A stretch of DNA of 38,566 nucleotides from Roseomonas mucosa (GCA_945878375.1 CAMDWG010000025.1:1-38566), one strand, 5' to 3'; numbered from the stretch's first letter, positions 7,650 through 16,276 are shown. The notes: generated by a model not told the origin, from the letters alone. A program made the numbers and translations.

Positions 7650-9242
7650 TCAGTTGCCGCGCATGCGGACGTAGCGGAGTTCCAGATCCTCTTGGACCCG
7701 CATGGTGAAGTCGGCCACGGTCTCACGGACCGCGAAGATCTGCGGCTCCTGGTGCAGCGGGATCTGCGGCAGCAGGTCGCGGAAGCGCGTCCAGTACTCG
7801 GTCGCCAGCTGCTGGCGGCGCGGGTCCTGCGGCGAGATCGTGCCGATCTCGCGCGCCAGCTCGTTCATGCGGGCGTCGTTGAACTTGCCCCAGTTGAAGC
7901 TGCCCTCGCCCAGCAGTTCCCGCGCCGGGTTGGTCATGTCGAAGTTGCCCGGCGTCCAGCCCAGCAGGTAGAACTGGAATTCGCCAGTGCCGCCGCCCTG
8001 CAGGAAGCGGCCGAAGGGCATCGCGTTCAGCCGTGCCTGGATGCCGACGCGCTGCAGCATCGCGGTCGCGGCCTGGCAGATCGCCTCATCGTTCACATAG
8101 CGGTTGTTCGGGCAATTCAGCGTGATGCGGAAGCCGTTCGGATAGCCGGCTTCCGTCAGCAGGCGGCGCGCCGCGTCGGGGTCGAAGGGCAGGCGCTGGG
8201 CCAGGGACGGCACATGGCCGCCGACGGCGGGCGCGATCGGCAGGCCCGAGGCGACGGTGGAGTTGCGCAGGATCACGCGCGTGATCGTGCCCATGTCGAT
8301 CGCCTGGTACATCGCCCGGCGCACGCGGACATCGCGCAGCGGGTTCGGGCGGCCCGGCTCATCCAGGCTCTCGGCGCGCTCGACATCCATCGCGAAGTAG
8401 ATGCTGCGCGCCGTCGGGCCCTGCACCAAGCGCACGCCCTGCGCTCGCTCCACCTGCTGCACGTTCTGCAACGGCACATGGTACATCACGTCCAACTCGC
8501 GCGAGAGCAGCGCGGCCAGCCGCGTGGGCGCGGAGGCGATCGGGCGGAACACGGCGCGCGTGATGCCGTGGTTCATCGCCGCGGCGTTCCAGTAGTTGGG
8601 GTTCGGCACCAGCACGGTCCGCTCATCGGCCACGCGCTCGACCACGCGGAAGGGGCCGGTGCCCATGGCGTTGAGCTGCGGGAAGGCGGTGTTGGCGCCC
8701 GGCTGACCGGCGCGCGCGACGCCCATCGCGTTGTTCGCCTGGACCCAGTTGCGGCTCATGATGAAGAACAGCGTCAGGTCCTGCAGCAGGATCGGGTTCG
8801 GGCCGCGCGTCTCCATCTCGACCGTGTGGTCGTCGATGGCGCGGACGGCGGTGACCGACTGCAGCGTGTAGGCCATGTCGTTCTGCCGCACGCGCTCTGC
8901 CGACATCACGACGTCGGCGGCGGTGAAGGGCGTGCCGTCATGGAAGCGGACATTGCGGCGCAGGTGGAAGCGCCAGGTGTTCGCGGTCGGCTGTTCCCAA
9001 CGCTCGGCGAGCGCAGCGGCCAGGCTGCCATCGGCCTCGCGGCGGACCAGCGGCTCATAGAAATTGCTCTTCATGGCGTTGGTCACGCCATGGTTGTTGG
9101 CGTGCGGGTCCAGGCCGAGGATGTCGTTCCCCGTCGCCCAGGTAAAGGTCGTCGCGCCCGCCGGCGCGGCCATGGCGGCCGCACCCAGGGTCAGGGCACA
9201 CACCGCCCCGCGCAGCACGGCGCGGAAGCTCATCTTGCGCAT
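7650..9242 (-). CDS. ABC transporter substrate-binding protein, family 5 (peptide/nickel type)
   Basis: 530 residues, typical for SBP_bac_5 proteins. The start at 9242 has a strong GGGAGGAG ribosome-binding site 11 bases upstream and begins a Sec signal peptide ending near ATSFTW-like residues ([11 protein letters not shown]), so the protein is periplasmic. Family blocks are [38 protein letters not shown] and [17 protein letters not shown]. The family binds peptides, nickel, opines or glycosides for ABC import. No permease or ATPase gene is adjacent, so the ligand cannot be inferred and the partner transporter must be encoded elsewhere. The frame stays open far upstream of the true start, but that stretch runs antisense to acpXL and fabZXL. 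Confidence 0.93.
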   Translation of the reverse strand: MRKMSFRAVLRGAVCALTLGAAAMAAPAGATTFTWATGNDILGLDPHANNHGVTNAMKSNFYEPLVRREADGSLAAALAERWEQPTANTWRFHLRRNVRFHDGTPFTAADVVMSAERVRQNDMAYTLQSVTAVRAIDDHTVEMETRGPNPILLQDLTLFFIMSRNWVQANNAMGVARAGQPGANTAFPQLNAMGTGPFRVVERVADERTVLVPNPNYWNAAAMNHGITRAVFRPIASAPTRLAALLSRELDVMYHVPLQNVQQVERAQGVRLVQGPTARSIYFAMDVERAESLDEPGRPNPLRDVRVRRAMYQAIDMGTITRVILRNSTVASGLPIAPAVGGHVPSLAQRLPFDPDAARRLLTEAGYPNGFRITLNCPNNRYVNDEAICQAATAMLQRVGIQARLNAMPFGRFLQGGGTGEFQFYLLGWTPGNFDMTNPARELLGEGSFNWGKFNDARMNELAREIGTISPQDPRRQQLATEYWTRFRDLLPQIPLHQEPQIFAVRETVADFTMRVQEDLELRYVRMRGN

Positions 9243-9345
9243 GTTCTCTATCTCCTCCCGGTAGGTATGGATGGCTGGACAATGCGTCACACCGCCCGGC
9301 CCTGTCCAGGGTGGCCGGCCTTGGCCGCCCGCCCCCTCTGGCCGG

Positions 9346-9368
9346 GGCCGCAACGAGGGGTTGCGGCC
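9346..9368. promoter_or_regulatory. Hairpin in the divergent acpXL upstream region
   Basis: GGCCGCAAC and GTTGCGGCC form a perfect 9-bp inverted repeat around GAGGG. It lies in the 192-base gap between the divergent solute-binding protein and acpXL genes, 66 bases before the acpXL start. It may be an operator or a leader hairpin. Two direct copies of CTGGACAAT flank it, at 9275-9283 and 9375-9383. Confidence 0.3.
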
Positions 9369-9434
9369 CTGGCCCTGGACAATCCGGCTCGATCGGGCCA
9401 AGAGGCCCCTTCCCCGCTGCCCGGAGCCTGCCCC

Positions 9435-9725
9435 ATGACATCGCCGGTGTTCGACCGCATCGCAGAGATCATCGCCGAGAACAGCGAAGTCCCGGCCGAC
9501 AAGATCAAGCCGGAGGCGCATGTGATCAACGACCTCGGCATCGACAGCCTGGACTTCCTCGACATCGTCTTCGCCATCGACAAGGCCTTCGGCATCAAGG
9601 TGCCGGTGGAGGCCTGGACGCAGGAAGTGAACGCCGGCAAGGCGCCGGCCGAGCACTACTTCGTCATGGGCAATCTGGCCCAGCGGATCGAGGAGCTGGT
9701 CGCCGCCAAGCAGGCCGGCGGCTGA
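9435..9725 (+). CDS. acpXL: Acyl carrier protein AcpXL for very-long-chain acyl synthesis
   Basis: 96 residues, slightly longer than ordinary ACP, as expected for AcpXL. The phosphopantetheine site is Ser38 in [20 protein letters not shown], and the segment [19 protein letters not shown] matches the AcpXL-specific C-terminal half rather than housekeeping AcpP. In rhizobia AcpXL carries the growing 27-hydroxyoctacosanoyl-type chain that LpxXL places on lipid A. It is the first gene of a six-gene co-directional cluster in the rhizobial order. The start is preceded by a GGAG at a workable distance. The exact chain made in this organism is not knowable from sequence. Confidence 0.93.
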   Translation: MTSPVFDRIAEIIAENSEVPADKIKPEAHVINDLGIDSLDFLDIVFAIDKAFGIKVPVEAWTQEVNAGKAPAEHYFVMGNLAQRIEELVAAKQAGG

Positions 9726-9758
9726 ACCGACTGGCGCGACGCGAAAGGCCTGGGCGCC

Positions 9759-10214
9759 ATGCGGCTCGAATACTTCCAGATGATCGACCGCGTGGTCGCC
9801 GTCTCGGCGGAGGAGATCACGGTCGCCTCCACCGTACCGCAGGAAAGCCCGGTCTTCGAAGGGCACTTCCCCGGCCACCCGATCCTGCCCGGCGTGCTGA
9901 TGGTCGAGACCATGGCCCAGACCGGCGGCTGGCTGCTGCTGGCGCTGAACGGCATGACCCGTATGCCGTTCCTGACCAAGGTCAATGAGGCGAAGTTCCG
10001 CGGCTTCGTCACCCCCGGCGCCGAATTGCTGGTGCGGTCGCGCCTGACGCATGACGGATCGGGCTACGCCGTGACCACGGCGCGGATCGAGGCCGGCGCC
10101 AAGCTGGTGTCGGAAGCGGAGATCACCTTCCGCCTGATGCCCTTCCCCGACCCGGCACTGGAAGCGATGATGCGCGAGACGGCGGGCCGCATCGGCCTGC
10201 CGGGACATTCCTGA
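9759..10214 (+). CDS. fabZXL: 3-hydroxyacyl-ACP dehydratase, FabZ-like (FabZXL)
   Basis: 151 residues with a single hot-dog domain. The catalytic His and helix are in FEGHFPGHPILPGVLMVETMAQ (about 34-55), where ordinary FabZ also has HFPGxPVxPGVL; the catalytic Glu is in the VETMAQ helix. It dehydrates 3-hydroxyacyl-ACP to trans-2-enoyl-ACP during chain elongation. Its position directly after acpXL (33 bases) and three bases before the first ketosynthase-like gene identifies it as the lipid A-dedicated paralogue rather than housekeeping FabZ, which usually sits with lpxD/lpxA. Confidence 0.9.
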   Translation: MRLEYFQMIDRVVAVSAEEITVASTVPQESPVFEGHFPGHPILPGVLMVETMAQTGGWLLLALNGMTRMPFLTKVNEAKFRGFVTPGAELLVRSRLTHDGSGYAVTTARIEAGAKLVSEAEITFRLMPFPDPALEAMMRETAGRIGLPGHS

Positions 10215-10217
10215 AGC

Positions 10218-11432
10218 ATGGCAGCGAACGACATCTGGATCACCGGGATCGGCCTGGTGTCCTCGGCCGGCGAAGGCCGCGCGGCGCATCTGGCCGCGCT
10301 GGCGGCGACAAGCCCGGCGGCGCTCGATGCCGCCAATTTCGCGCCCTTCGCCATCCATCCCGGCCCCGCGCTGGAACTTGACCGGCAGATCCCCAAGAAG
10401 GGCGACCAGCGCCAGATGGAGCCCTGGCAGCGCCTGGGTACCTATGCGGCGGGGCTTGCCATCGACGATGCCGGGGCGCGCGACCTGGTGGCGGAGATGG
10501 ACCTGATCGTCGCCGCCGGCGGCGGGGAGCGGGACATCGCACTCGACGACCAGGTGTTGTCCGCCCTGGCCCCGCTACCGCCCGCGGAAGCGGCGGTGAA
10601 GCTGAACGAGATGCTGGCGGGCGGGCTGCGGCCCACGCTGTTCCTCGCGCAGCTCTCCAACCTGCTGGCCGGCAACATCTCCATCGTCCACGGCGTCACC
10701 GGCGCATCCCGCACCTTCATGGGGGAAGAACAGGCCGGCGCGGATGCGGTGCGGATCGCCGCCGCGCGGCTGGCGGAGGGATCGTCGCGCATCGCGCTGG
10801 TCGGCGGGGCCTATTCGGCCGCGCGCTGGGACATGCTGCTGCTGTATCACGCGGGCGGGCTGCTGCGGCACCAGCCGGATGGCGCGCCCTGGGCGCCGGT
10901 CTTCTCGCGGGACGATGCGCCGGGCGCCGTCACCGGCACCCAGGCCGCCTTCCTGGTGCTGGAAACGGAAGCCGGCGCGCGGGCGCGCGGCGCGAAGGGG
11001 CTCGCGCGGCTCGGCGCCATCGCCACCGGCCAGGCCCGCCGCACCCCGGCCGATCCGGGGCATGAGGCGATGGCCCAGACCTTCCGGCGTATCGCGCCGC
11101 GCCTGGCCCCCGGTCGCTTGCCGGTGATCTCCGGCTGTTCCGGCGCCGCCGCCGCGACAGTGCTGGAGCGGGAAGTGCTGGGTGGCCTGTATCAGCCGCT
11201 CGCGGTGCGCGCGACCGGCAGCCGTATCGGCTGGGGGGCGGAGGCGACCTTCCCCGCCAATGTGGCGCTCGCCGCACTGTGCCTGTCAGCCGGCGTCTTC
11301 CCCGCGCCGATGGAGGCGCTGGAGGCGCCGCTGGACGGCGCGCCCGCCGACATCCTCGTCACCGGCTTCGCCGCCTGGCGCGGGGAGGCGATGGCCCATC
11401 TGGCCGCGATTCCGGCGGAGGCGCAGCCATGA
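10218..11432 (+). CDS. fabF2XL: Ketosynthase-like protein lacking the catalytic triad (FabF2XL)
   Basis: 404 residues with a thiolase/ketosynthase fold: N-terminal IWITGIGLVSSAG, a central nucleophile-elbow region, and C-terminal GSRIGWGAEATFPANVALAALCL. Anchoring on the shared TGAS places Gly159 where FabF1XL has its active-site Cys (HGVTGAS against ACATGAS). The two catalytic His motifs are also absent: ISGCSGAA replaces NAHGTST, and GSRIGWGAEA replaces GHTLSAAG. The protein is therefore probably a non-condensing partner, comparable in principle to chain-length factors that pair with an active ketosynthase. Its stop overlaps the start of fabF1XL (ATGA), which fits heterodimer production in equal amounts. 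That role is inference. Confidence 0.87.
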   Translation: MAANDIWITGIGLVSSAGEGRAAHLAALAATSPAALDAANFAPFAIHPGPALELDRQIPKKGDQRQMEPWQRLGTYAAGLAIDDAGARDLVAEMDLIVAAGGGERDIALDDQVLSALAPLPPAEAAVKLNEMLAGGLRPTLFLAQLSNLLAGNISIVHGVTGASRTFMGEEQAGADAVRIAAARLAEGSSRIALVGGAYSAARWDMLLLYHAGGLLRHQPDGAPWAPVFSRDDAPGAVTGTQAAFLVLETEAGARARGAKGLARLGAIATGQARRTPADPGHEAMAQTFRRIAPRLAPGRLPVISGCSGAAAATVLEREVLGGLYQPLAVRATGSRIGWGAEATFPANVALAALCLSAGVFPAPMEALEAPLDGAPADILVTGFAAWRGEAMAHLAAIPAEAQP

Positions 11433-12730
11433 GCCGCTTCACCGACCATGCCGGCCGCCCGCTGGTCGCGGTGACGGGCATCGGCATCGTGACACCGCTG
11501 GGGACCGGCGCCGCCGACAACTGGGCCGCGCTCACCGCCGGCCGGTCCGGCATCCGCCGCATCACCCGCTTCCCGACAGAGCACCTGCGGACCACCATCG
11601 CCGGCACGGTCGAACTGCCTGGCGAGGATACGGGCGCCATGACCTCCTCCCAGCGGGTCGCGCGCTATGCGACGCTGGTGGCGGAAGAAGCGCTGGCCCA
11701 GGCCGGCTTCGGGCCCGGCAGCTTCCCGGGCCCGCTGATGCTCGGCATGCCCCCGGTCGAGACCGAATGGCCCTATCGCCTGCGGCTTGCTTCCCGCGCG
11801 GCCCCCGCCGCGCCGCTCTATCCCGCGCTGATCGCGGCGGCGGCGAATTGGCAGGAGATGTATGAACTCGCCGCCTTCGCCGGCATCGGGGAACAGCTGG
11901 CGGAACGCTTCGGCACGCGCGGCGCGCCCATCGCCATCTCCACCGCCTGCGCCACCGGCGCATCCGCCATCCAGCTGGGCGTGGAGGCGATCCGGCGCGG
12001 AGAGGCCGAGGCCGCGCTGGCCATCGGCGCCGATGGCACGGTGCAGCCGGAAGCGCTGATCCGCTTCTCCCTGCTCTCGGCGCTTTCCACCCGCAACGAC
12101 GATCCCACCAGGGCCGCCCGCCCCTTCGAGAAGTCCCGCGACGGCTTCGTGATGAGCGAGGGTGCGGCCTGCCTGGTGCTGGAAAGCCTGGAACATGCAA
12201 GCGCGCGCGGCGCCAAGGTACTGGGCCTGATCCGCGGCTGCGGCGAGAAATCGGACAGCTTCCACCGCACCCGCTCCAACCCCTCGGGCGAGGCGATCAT
12301 CCGCGCGATGCGGAACGCCATCGCCGATGCGGGGCTGGAGCCGGAGGCGATCGGCTATGTGAACGCCCACGGCACCTCGACGCCCGAGAACGACAAGATG
12401 GAGACGCTCGGGCTGCGCGCCGTCTTCGGTGAGGCGGCGCCGCCGATCTCCTCCAACAAATCCATGCTCGGCCACACGCTGAGCGCGGCCGGCGCGATCG
12501 AGGCGGCCTTCAGCCTGCTGACCATCCGCGACCAGCTGCTGCCGCCCACCATCAACCACGAGGAACCGGACCCAGCCATCACGCTGGATGTGGTGCCGAA
12601 TGTGGCGCGCGGGGCGAAGGTGGCGCATGTGCTGTCCAACAGCTTCGGCTTCGGCGGGCAGAATGTCTGCCTCGTGATCTCGGGAGAGCCTGTCCCTGCG
12701 GTCGCAGAGGGCCGAAGGCCCGGCGCGTGA
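11429..12730 (+). CDS. fabF1XL: Beta-ketoacyl-ACP synthase (FabF1XL)
   Basis: 433 residues. The full ketosynthase triad is present: Cys174 in ISTACATGAS, His314 in NAHGTSTPEND and His349 in SMLGHTLSAAG, with the C-terminal SNSFGFGGQN glycine loop. It condenses malonyl-ACP with the growing acyl-ACP. The start is the ATG at 11429, overlapping the previous stop by four bases; the frame is open upstream but there it runs inside fabF2XL. The last 12 residues (AVAEGRRPGA region) extend beyond the usual end and look like read-through into spacer. With the triad-less protein upstream it probably forms the condensing unit for very-long-chain elongation. Confidence 0.94.
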   Translation: MSRFTDHAGRPLVAVTGIGIVTPLGTGAADNWAALTAGRSGIRRITRFPTEHLRTTIAGTVELPGEDTGAMTSSQRVARYATLVAEEALAQAGFGPGSFPGPLMLGMPPVETEWPYRLRLASRAAPAAPLYPALIAAAANWQEMYELAAFAGIGEQLAERFGTRGAPIAISTACATGASAIQLGVEAIRRGEAEAALAIGADGTVQPEALIRFSLLSALSTRNDDPTRAARPFEKSRDGFVMSEGAACLVLESLEHASARGAKVLGLIRGCGEKSDSFHRTRSNPSGEAIIRAMRNAIADAGLEPEAIGYVNAHGTSTPENDKMETLGLRAVFGEAAPPISSNKSMLGHTLSAAGAIEAAFSLLTIRDQLLPPTINHEEPDPAITLDVVPNVARGAKVAHVLSNSFGFGGQNVCLVISGEPVPAVAEGRRPGA

Positions 12731-12750
12731 ATCGCAGGGAGAGATAGACG

Positions 12751-13773
12751 ATGCGTGCGCTGCGCCTGCATGGCGACCGCGATTTGCGGCTGGAGGAGGT
12801 CGCCCCCCCGCCCCCGCCCGGCCCCGGCGAGATCCAGATCCGGGTCCGCGCAGTCTCGCTGAACCATATCGATGTCTGGGGCTGGCGCGGCATGGCCTTC
12901 GCGCAGCGCCAGCTGCCGCTGACCGTCGGCGCCGAGGCGTCGGGCGAAGTGGTGGCGATCGGCGAAGGCGTGACCGGCTGGGCGATCGGCGACCGCGCGA
13001 CCCCCTATGGCGCGCGCACCTGTGGCACCTGCCATGCCTGCACCTCGGGCCGCGACAATCTGTGCGAGAATGTCCAGGGCGTGGCCGGCTTCCACATCGA
13101 CGGCTTCGCGCGCGAAGTGGCGAATTGGCCGGCGCGCACCCTGGTGAAGGTGCCCGCCAGCGTGTCCTTCGAGGACGCAGCCTGTTCCACCGTCACCTTC
13201 GGCACGGTCGAGCACATGCTGTTCGACAATGCGCGGCTGCAGCCGGGTGAGACCATCCTGATCCAGGCCGCCGGGTCGGGCATCGGATCCGTCGCCATCC
13301 GCGTCGCCAAGGCGCTGGGCTGCACCGTGATCGCGACTGCGGGCGATGACGAGAAATGCGCCAAGGCGAAGGATCTCGGCGCCGATCATGTGGTCAATTA
13401 CAGCGAGAAGAACTTCTCCACCGTCGCGCGGCGCGTGACCGGCAAGCGCGGCGTGGATGTGGTGTTCGAGCATGTCGGCGCGGCGACCTGGGCGGCGTCC
13501 CTGCTCTCGCTCCGCATGGGCGGGCGGCTGGTCACCTGCGGCAGCACCTCCGGCGTCAATGCCGACACCAATCTGATGATGCTGTTCCAGCGCCAGCTGC
13601 ACATCTTCGGCAGCTTCGGCTGCCGGATCGAGAATGTCCGCAACGCGGTGGCGAAGATGGAAGCCGGCATCCGCCCCGTGCACGACACCGTCGTGCCGCT
13701 GGACCGCTTCTCCGAAGGGCTGGAGCGGCTGGAATCGCGCCGGGTCTTCGGCAAGATCATCGTGACGCTGTGA
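12751..13773 (+). CDS. adh2XL: Zinc-binding medium-chain dehydrogenase (Adh2XL)
   Basis: 340 residues, MDR superfamily. The N-terminal GroES-like domain holds four clustered Cys (91, 94, 97 and 105, in CGTCHACTSGRDNLC) forming the structural zinc lobe. The usual catalytic zinc ligands are altered: the family GHE motif reads GAEASGEV, and the first Cys is replaced in SLNHIDVWG. The Rossmann loop is AAGSGIGSVAI. In rhizobia the gene at this place is thought to act in very-long-chain acyl synthesis, possibly as an enoyl reductase; loss of catalytic zinc ligands fits a reductase of the quinone-oxidoreductase kind. A GGGAGAG ribosome-binding site lies just before ATG 12751. Confidence 0.9.
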   Translation: MRALRLHGDRDLRLEEVAPPPPPGPGEIQIRVRAVSLNHIDVWGWRGMAFAQRQLPLTVGAEASGEVVAIGEGVTGWAIGDRATPYGARTCGTCHACTSGRDNLCENVQGVAGFHIDGFAREVANWPARTLVKVPASVSFEDAACSTVTFGTVEHMLFDNARLQPGETILIQAAGSGIGSVAIRVAKALGCTVIATAGDDEKCAKAKDLGADHVVNYSEKNFSTVARRVTGKRGVDVVFEHVGAATWAASLLSLRMGGRLVTCGSTSGVNADTNLMMLFQRQLHIFGSFGCRIENVRNAVAKMEAGIRPVHDTVVPLDRFSEGLERLESRRVFGKIIVTL

Positions 13774-13915
13774 TGCCCTCAGGCGGCGGGCGCTGCCTTC
13801 GGCAGCTTGCCTTCGCGCAGGCCACTGGCGCGCCCGGCGGAACGGCCGGTTGGTGCGCGGCGCGCCTTCGCGCGCTCGGCCTGCGCGAAGGGGCGCAGGC
13901 CGCCCAGTTGGGACC
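13774..13915. other. Spacer with GC-rich inverted repeats before lpxXL
   Basis: This 142-base spacer between adh2XL and lpxXL holds several inverted repeats, for example CCTTCGCGC and GCGCGAAGG (about 13865-13891) and GCTGCCTTCGGCAGC (13791-13805). Frames through it are open but low-complexity. It may hold a weak attenuator or a degenerate repeat element; no T-run follows. Confidence 0.35.
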
Positions 13916-14818
13916 GTGAACGGCAGGCTTCAGCGCCTGCGCGATGAAGCCCTGGCCGCGCTGGTGCGCGGCGCTTTCGCGCTGGTCCGCGTGCTGGGTG
14001 CGGACCGCGCGTCCAATCTCGGCGCCGCCGGCGCAAGGCTGCTCGCGCCGCTGGCGCCGCAGAATCGCATCGCGCGCGAAAACATCGCCGCCGCCTTCCC
14101 CGAGAAAACGGAGGCCGAGCGCGCCGCCATCCTCCGCGAAAGCTGGGAAAACCTCGGCCGCACCGCGGCGGAGTATGTCCATCTCGGCGCGCTGTGGGAC
14201 TGGGATCCGGCCAATCCCGATGCCGGCCGCATCGAATTGCCGCCCGACAGCGTGGAACGCTTCCGGCAATTGCTGGAGGACGGGAAGCCCGCGATGGTCT
14301 TCGCGGCCCATCTGGCGAATTGGGAATTGCCGGCGGTGGCCGCGCAGCGCCACGGGCTGCCGGCGGCCGCGCTCTACCGCACGCCGAACAACCGCGCGAT
14401 CGCGCGCGACATCCTGGCCATGCGCCGCCCGGTGATGGGGGAACTGATCCCCGCCGGCACCGCCGCGCCGATCCGGATGATGGAAGCGCTGGATGCCGGG
14501 CTGCATCTCGGCATGCTGGTGGACCAGCGCTTCGGGCGCGGGCCGCAGGTGCGCTTCCTGGGCCGCCCCGCGACGGCGAACCCGCTGCTCGCGCGGCTTG
14601 CCCGGCGTTTCGATTGCCCGGTGCATGGCGCCCGCGCCATCCGCCTGCCCGGCAACCGCTTCCGGCTGGAACTGACCGAGGCCATCGCCCTGCCCCGCGA
14701 CGCGCGCGGCGTGGTGGATGTGGATGCCGCGACGCAGGCGATCAACGACATCATCGCCGGCTGGATCCGCGAATATCCCGGCCAGTGGCTGTGGCAGCAC
14801 CGCCGCTGGCGGATGTAG
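13916..14818 (+). CDS. lpxXL: Lipid A very-long-chain acyltransferase LpxXL (LpxL/LpxM family)
   Basis: About 300 residues from a GTG at 13916; the frame is open further upstream, but that part is low-complexity and family similarity begins near here. The LpxL-type HxxxxE motif is His132 to Glu137 in AAHLANWE. Other blocks are DQRFGRGPQVRFLGRPA (substrate loop) and the C-terminal WIREYPGQWLWQHRRWR. The family transfers an acyl chain from ACP to the 3-hydroxyl of a lipid A acyl group at the inner membrane; LpxXL uses the AcpXL-bound very-long chain. It ends the six-gene cluster, which supports the assignment over generic LpxL. There is no clear N-terminal membrane helix, which is somewhat unusual. 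Confidence 0.88.
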   Translation: MNGRLQRLRDEALAALVRGAFALVRVLGADRASNLGAAGARLLAPLAPQNRIARENIAAAFPEKTEAERAAILRESWENLGRTAAEYVHLGALWDWDPANPDAGRIELPPDSVERFRQLLEDGKPAMVFAAHLANWELPAVAAQRHGLPAAALYRTPNNRAIARDILAMRRPVMGELIPAGTAAPIRMMEALDAGLHLGMLVDQRFGRGPQVRFLGRPATANPLLARLARRFDCPVHGARAIRLPGNRFRLELTEAIALPRDARGVVDVDAATQAINDIIAGWIREYPGQWLWQHRRWRM

Positions 14819-14849
14819 CGGTCTTTCCTGCGCCTCATACCAAATCTCG

Positions 14850-14867
14850 CGGATCGTGACCGATCCG
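14850..14867. terminator. Hairpin after lpxXL
   Basis: CGGATCG and CGATCCG pair over 7 bp around TGAC, 31 bases after the lpxXL stop. No T-run follows. It could end the acyl cluster or the converging dinB transcript; evidence is weak. Confidence 0.3.
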
Positions 14868-14979
14868 CCCTCAGACGCCGGCGCGCGCCTCCGCGCGCTT
14901 GGCTTCGCCGCATAAGCGGCGGCGGCCATTCGACCGCTCGGCCCTACGGGCCGCAGGTCAGAATTTTGTGCGCTGGGTC

Positions 14980-16239
14980 TCAGCGCTTCGGGGGAAGCCC
15001 CCGGCCGCTGATGATGGCGGCGGCGCCGAATTTCTTGCGCAGCGTCTCCACCGCGCTCCATTTCGCCGCCCGCTTGCCCGCATCGGGATCCGCCAGGTCG
15101 GGCCGGTCGGCCTCCCGCCCCGCGACCAGGGGCTGGGCGCCGATGCCGATCAGGCGGAAAGCGGTGCCGGTGACTTCCCTGGCCAGCAAAGGCTGCGCGG
15201 CGCGGAACAGCATCTCCGGCAGGCGGGTGGGGCCGGCGAGGCGGGCGGTGCGGGTGCGGGTCTCGAAGCCGGCCGTCTTCAGCTTCAACACCACGCCGCC
15301 GGCCGCCATCTCCTTCTCCGCGAGCCGCGCGGCCAGCTTCTCGCACAGCCGCCACAGCGGCGCTTCCAGCGCGGCGAGGGTGGCCAGATCGGTGTCGAAG
15401 GTCGTCTCGGCAGAGATCGACTTCGTCTCCCGCTCCGGGGTCACGCGCCTTTTGTCCTCGCCGCGCGCGCGGGCGACCAGCGCGGGCCCGTCATCCCCGA
15501 AGCGGCGCGCGGCCTCGCGGGCATCGAGCGCGGCGAGCTGGCCAAGCCGGGTGAAGCCGGCGGCATGCAGCTTGCGCGCCAGCGCCGGGCCGACACCTGG
15601 CAGCAGCGTGACCGGCTGGTCGGCGAGCCAATCCGCGGCCTCGGCACCCAGCGCGGCGAAGCCGCGCGGCTTGTCCCGTTCCGCCGCGAGCTTGGCCATC
15701 AGCCGGTTGCGCGCCAGGCCGATGGAGACGGTAATCCCGACCTCCCGCTCCACCGCGCGGGCGAAGCGGGACAGGACGATGGCGGGCGGCGCGCGGTGCA
15801 GCGCCTCGGTGCCCGACAGGTCGAGCACGGCTTCATCGATGCTGAGCGGCTGGACCAGGGGCGTCAGCGCTTCCATCAGCGCCCGGACCTGCCGCGCGGC
15901 GGCGACATACTTGGCCATGTCAGGCTTGATGACGACGGCGTCCGGGCAGGCGTCGAGCGCCTTGAACATCGGCATAGCGCTGCGGACGCCGCGTGTGCGC
16001 GCCACATAACAGGCGGCGGCCACCACCCCGCGCCGGCCGCCGCCCACGATCACCGGGCGGGTCTGCAACTCCGGCCGGTCGCGCTTCTCGACGCTGGCGT
16101 AGAAGGCGTCGCAATCGACATGGGCGACGGCCAGGGTCAGCAATTCGGGATGCGCCGCGACACGGCGGGACCCGCAGGCGGGGCAGCGCGCGAAGACCGC
16201 CTGCGCCATATGGTCGCAATCGCGACAGAGCGCGGGCAT
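14980..16239 (-). CDS. dinB: DNA polymerase IV (Y family) with N-terminal zinc ribbon
   Basis: 419 residues. Residues 5-25 hold two CxxC pairs (CRDCDHMAQAVFARCPACG), a zinc ribbon seen in many alphaproteobacterial DinB proteins and absent from E. coli. The Y-family palm follows: VDCDAFYASVEKRD (metal Asp), YVARTRGVRSAMPM and the catalytic LSIDEAVLDLSG. Next come the helix-hairpin-helix LLPGVGPALARKL and the little-finger domain. It performs error-prone lesion bypass. ATG 16239 is chosen because the zinc ribbon begins directly after it; the frame remains open upstream. It lies 37 bases after the fructokinase gene on the same strand and may be cotranscribed. No LexA box was identified by eye. 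Confidence 0.94.
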   Translation of the reverse strand: MPALCRDCDHMAQAVFARCPACGSRRVAAHPELLTLAVAHVDCDAFYASVEKRDRPELQTRPVIVGGGRRGVVAAACYVARTRGVRSAMPMFKALDACPDAVVIKPDMAKYVAAARQVRALMEALTPLVQPLSIDEAVLDLSGTEALHRAPPAIVLSRFARAVEREVGITVSIGLARNRLMAKLAAERDKPRGFAALGAEAADWLADQPVTLLPGVGPALARKLHAAGFTRLGQLAALDAREAARRFGDDGPALVARARGEDKRRVTPERETKSISAETTFDTDLATLAALEAPLWRLCEKLAARLAEKEMAAGGVVLKLKTAGFETRTRTARLAGPTRLPEMLFRAAQPLLAREVTGTAFRLIGIGAQPLVAGREADRPDLADPDAGKRAAKWSAVETLRKKFGAAAIISGRGLPPKR

Positions 16240-16276
16240 CAGCCGCGCCCGAGGCCGGCGCCGATGGCCCGCCGCG

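Noticed and set aside
13850-13915. Longer N terminus for lpxXL
   Set aside because: The extra residues are Arg/Ala/Gly low-complexity sequence lying over inverted repeats; the GTG at 13916 fits the family better.
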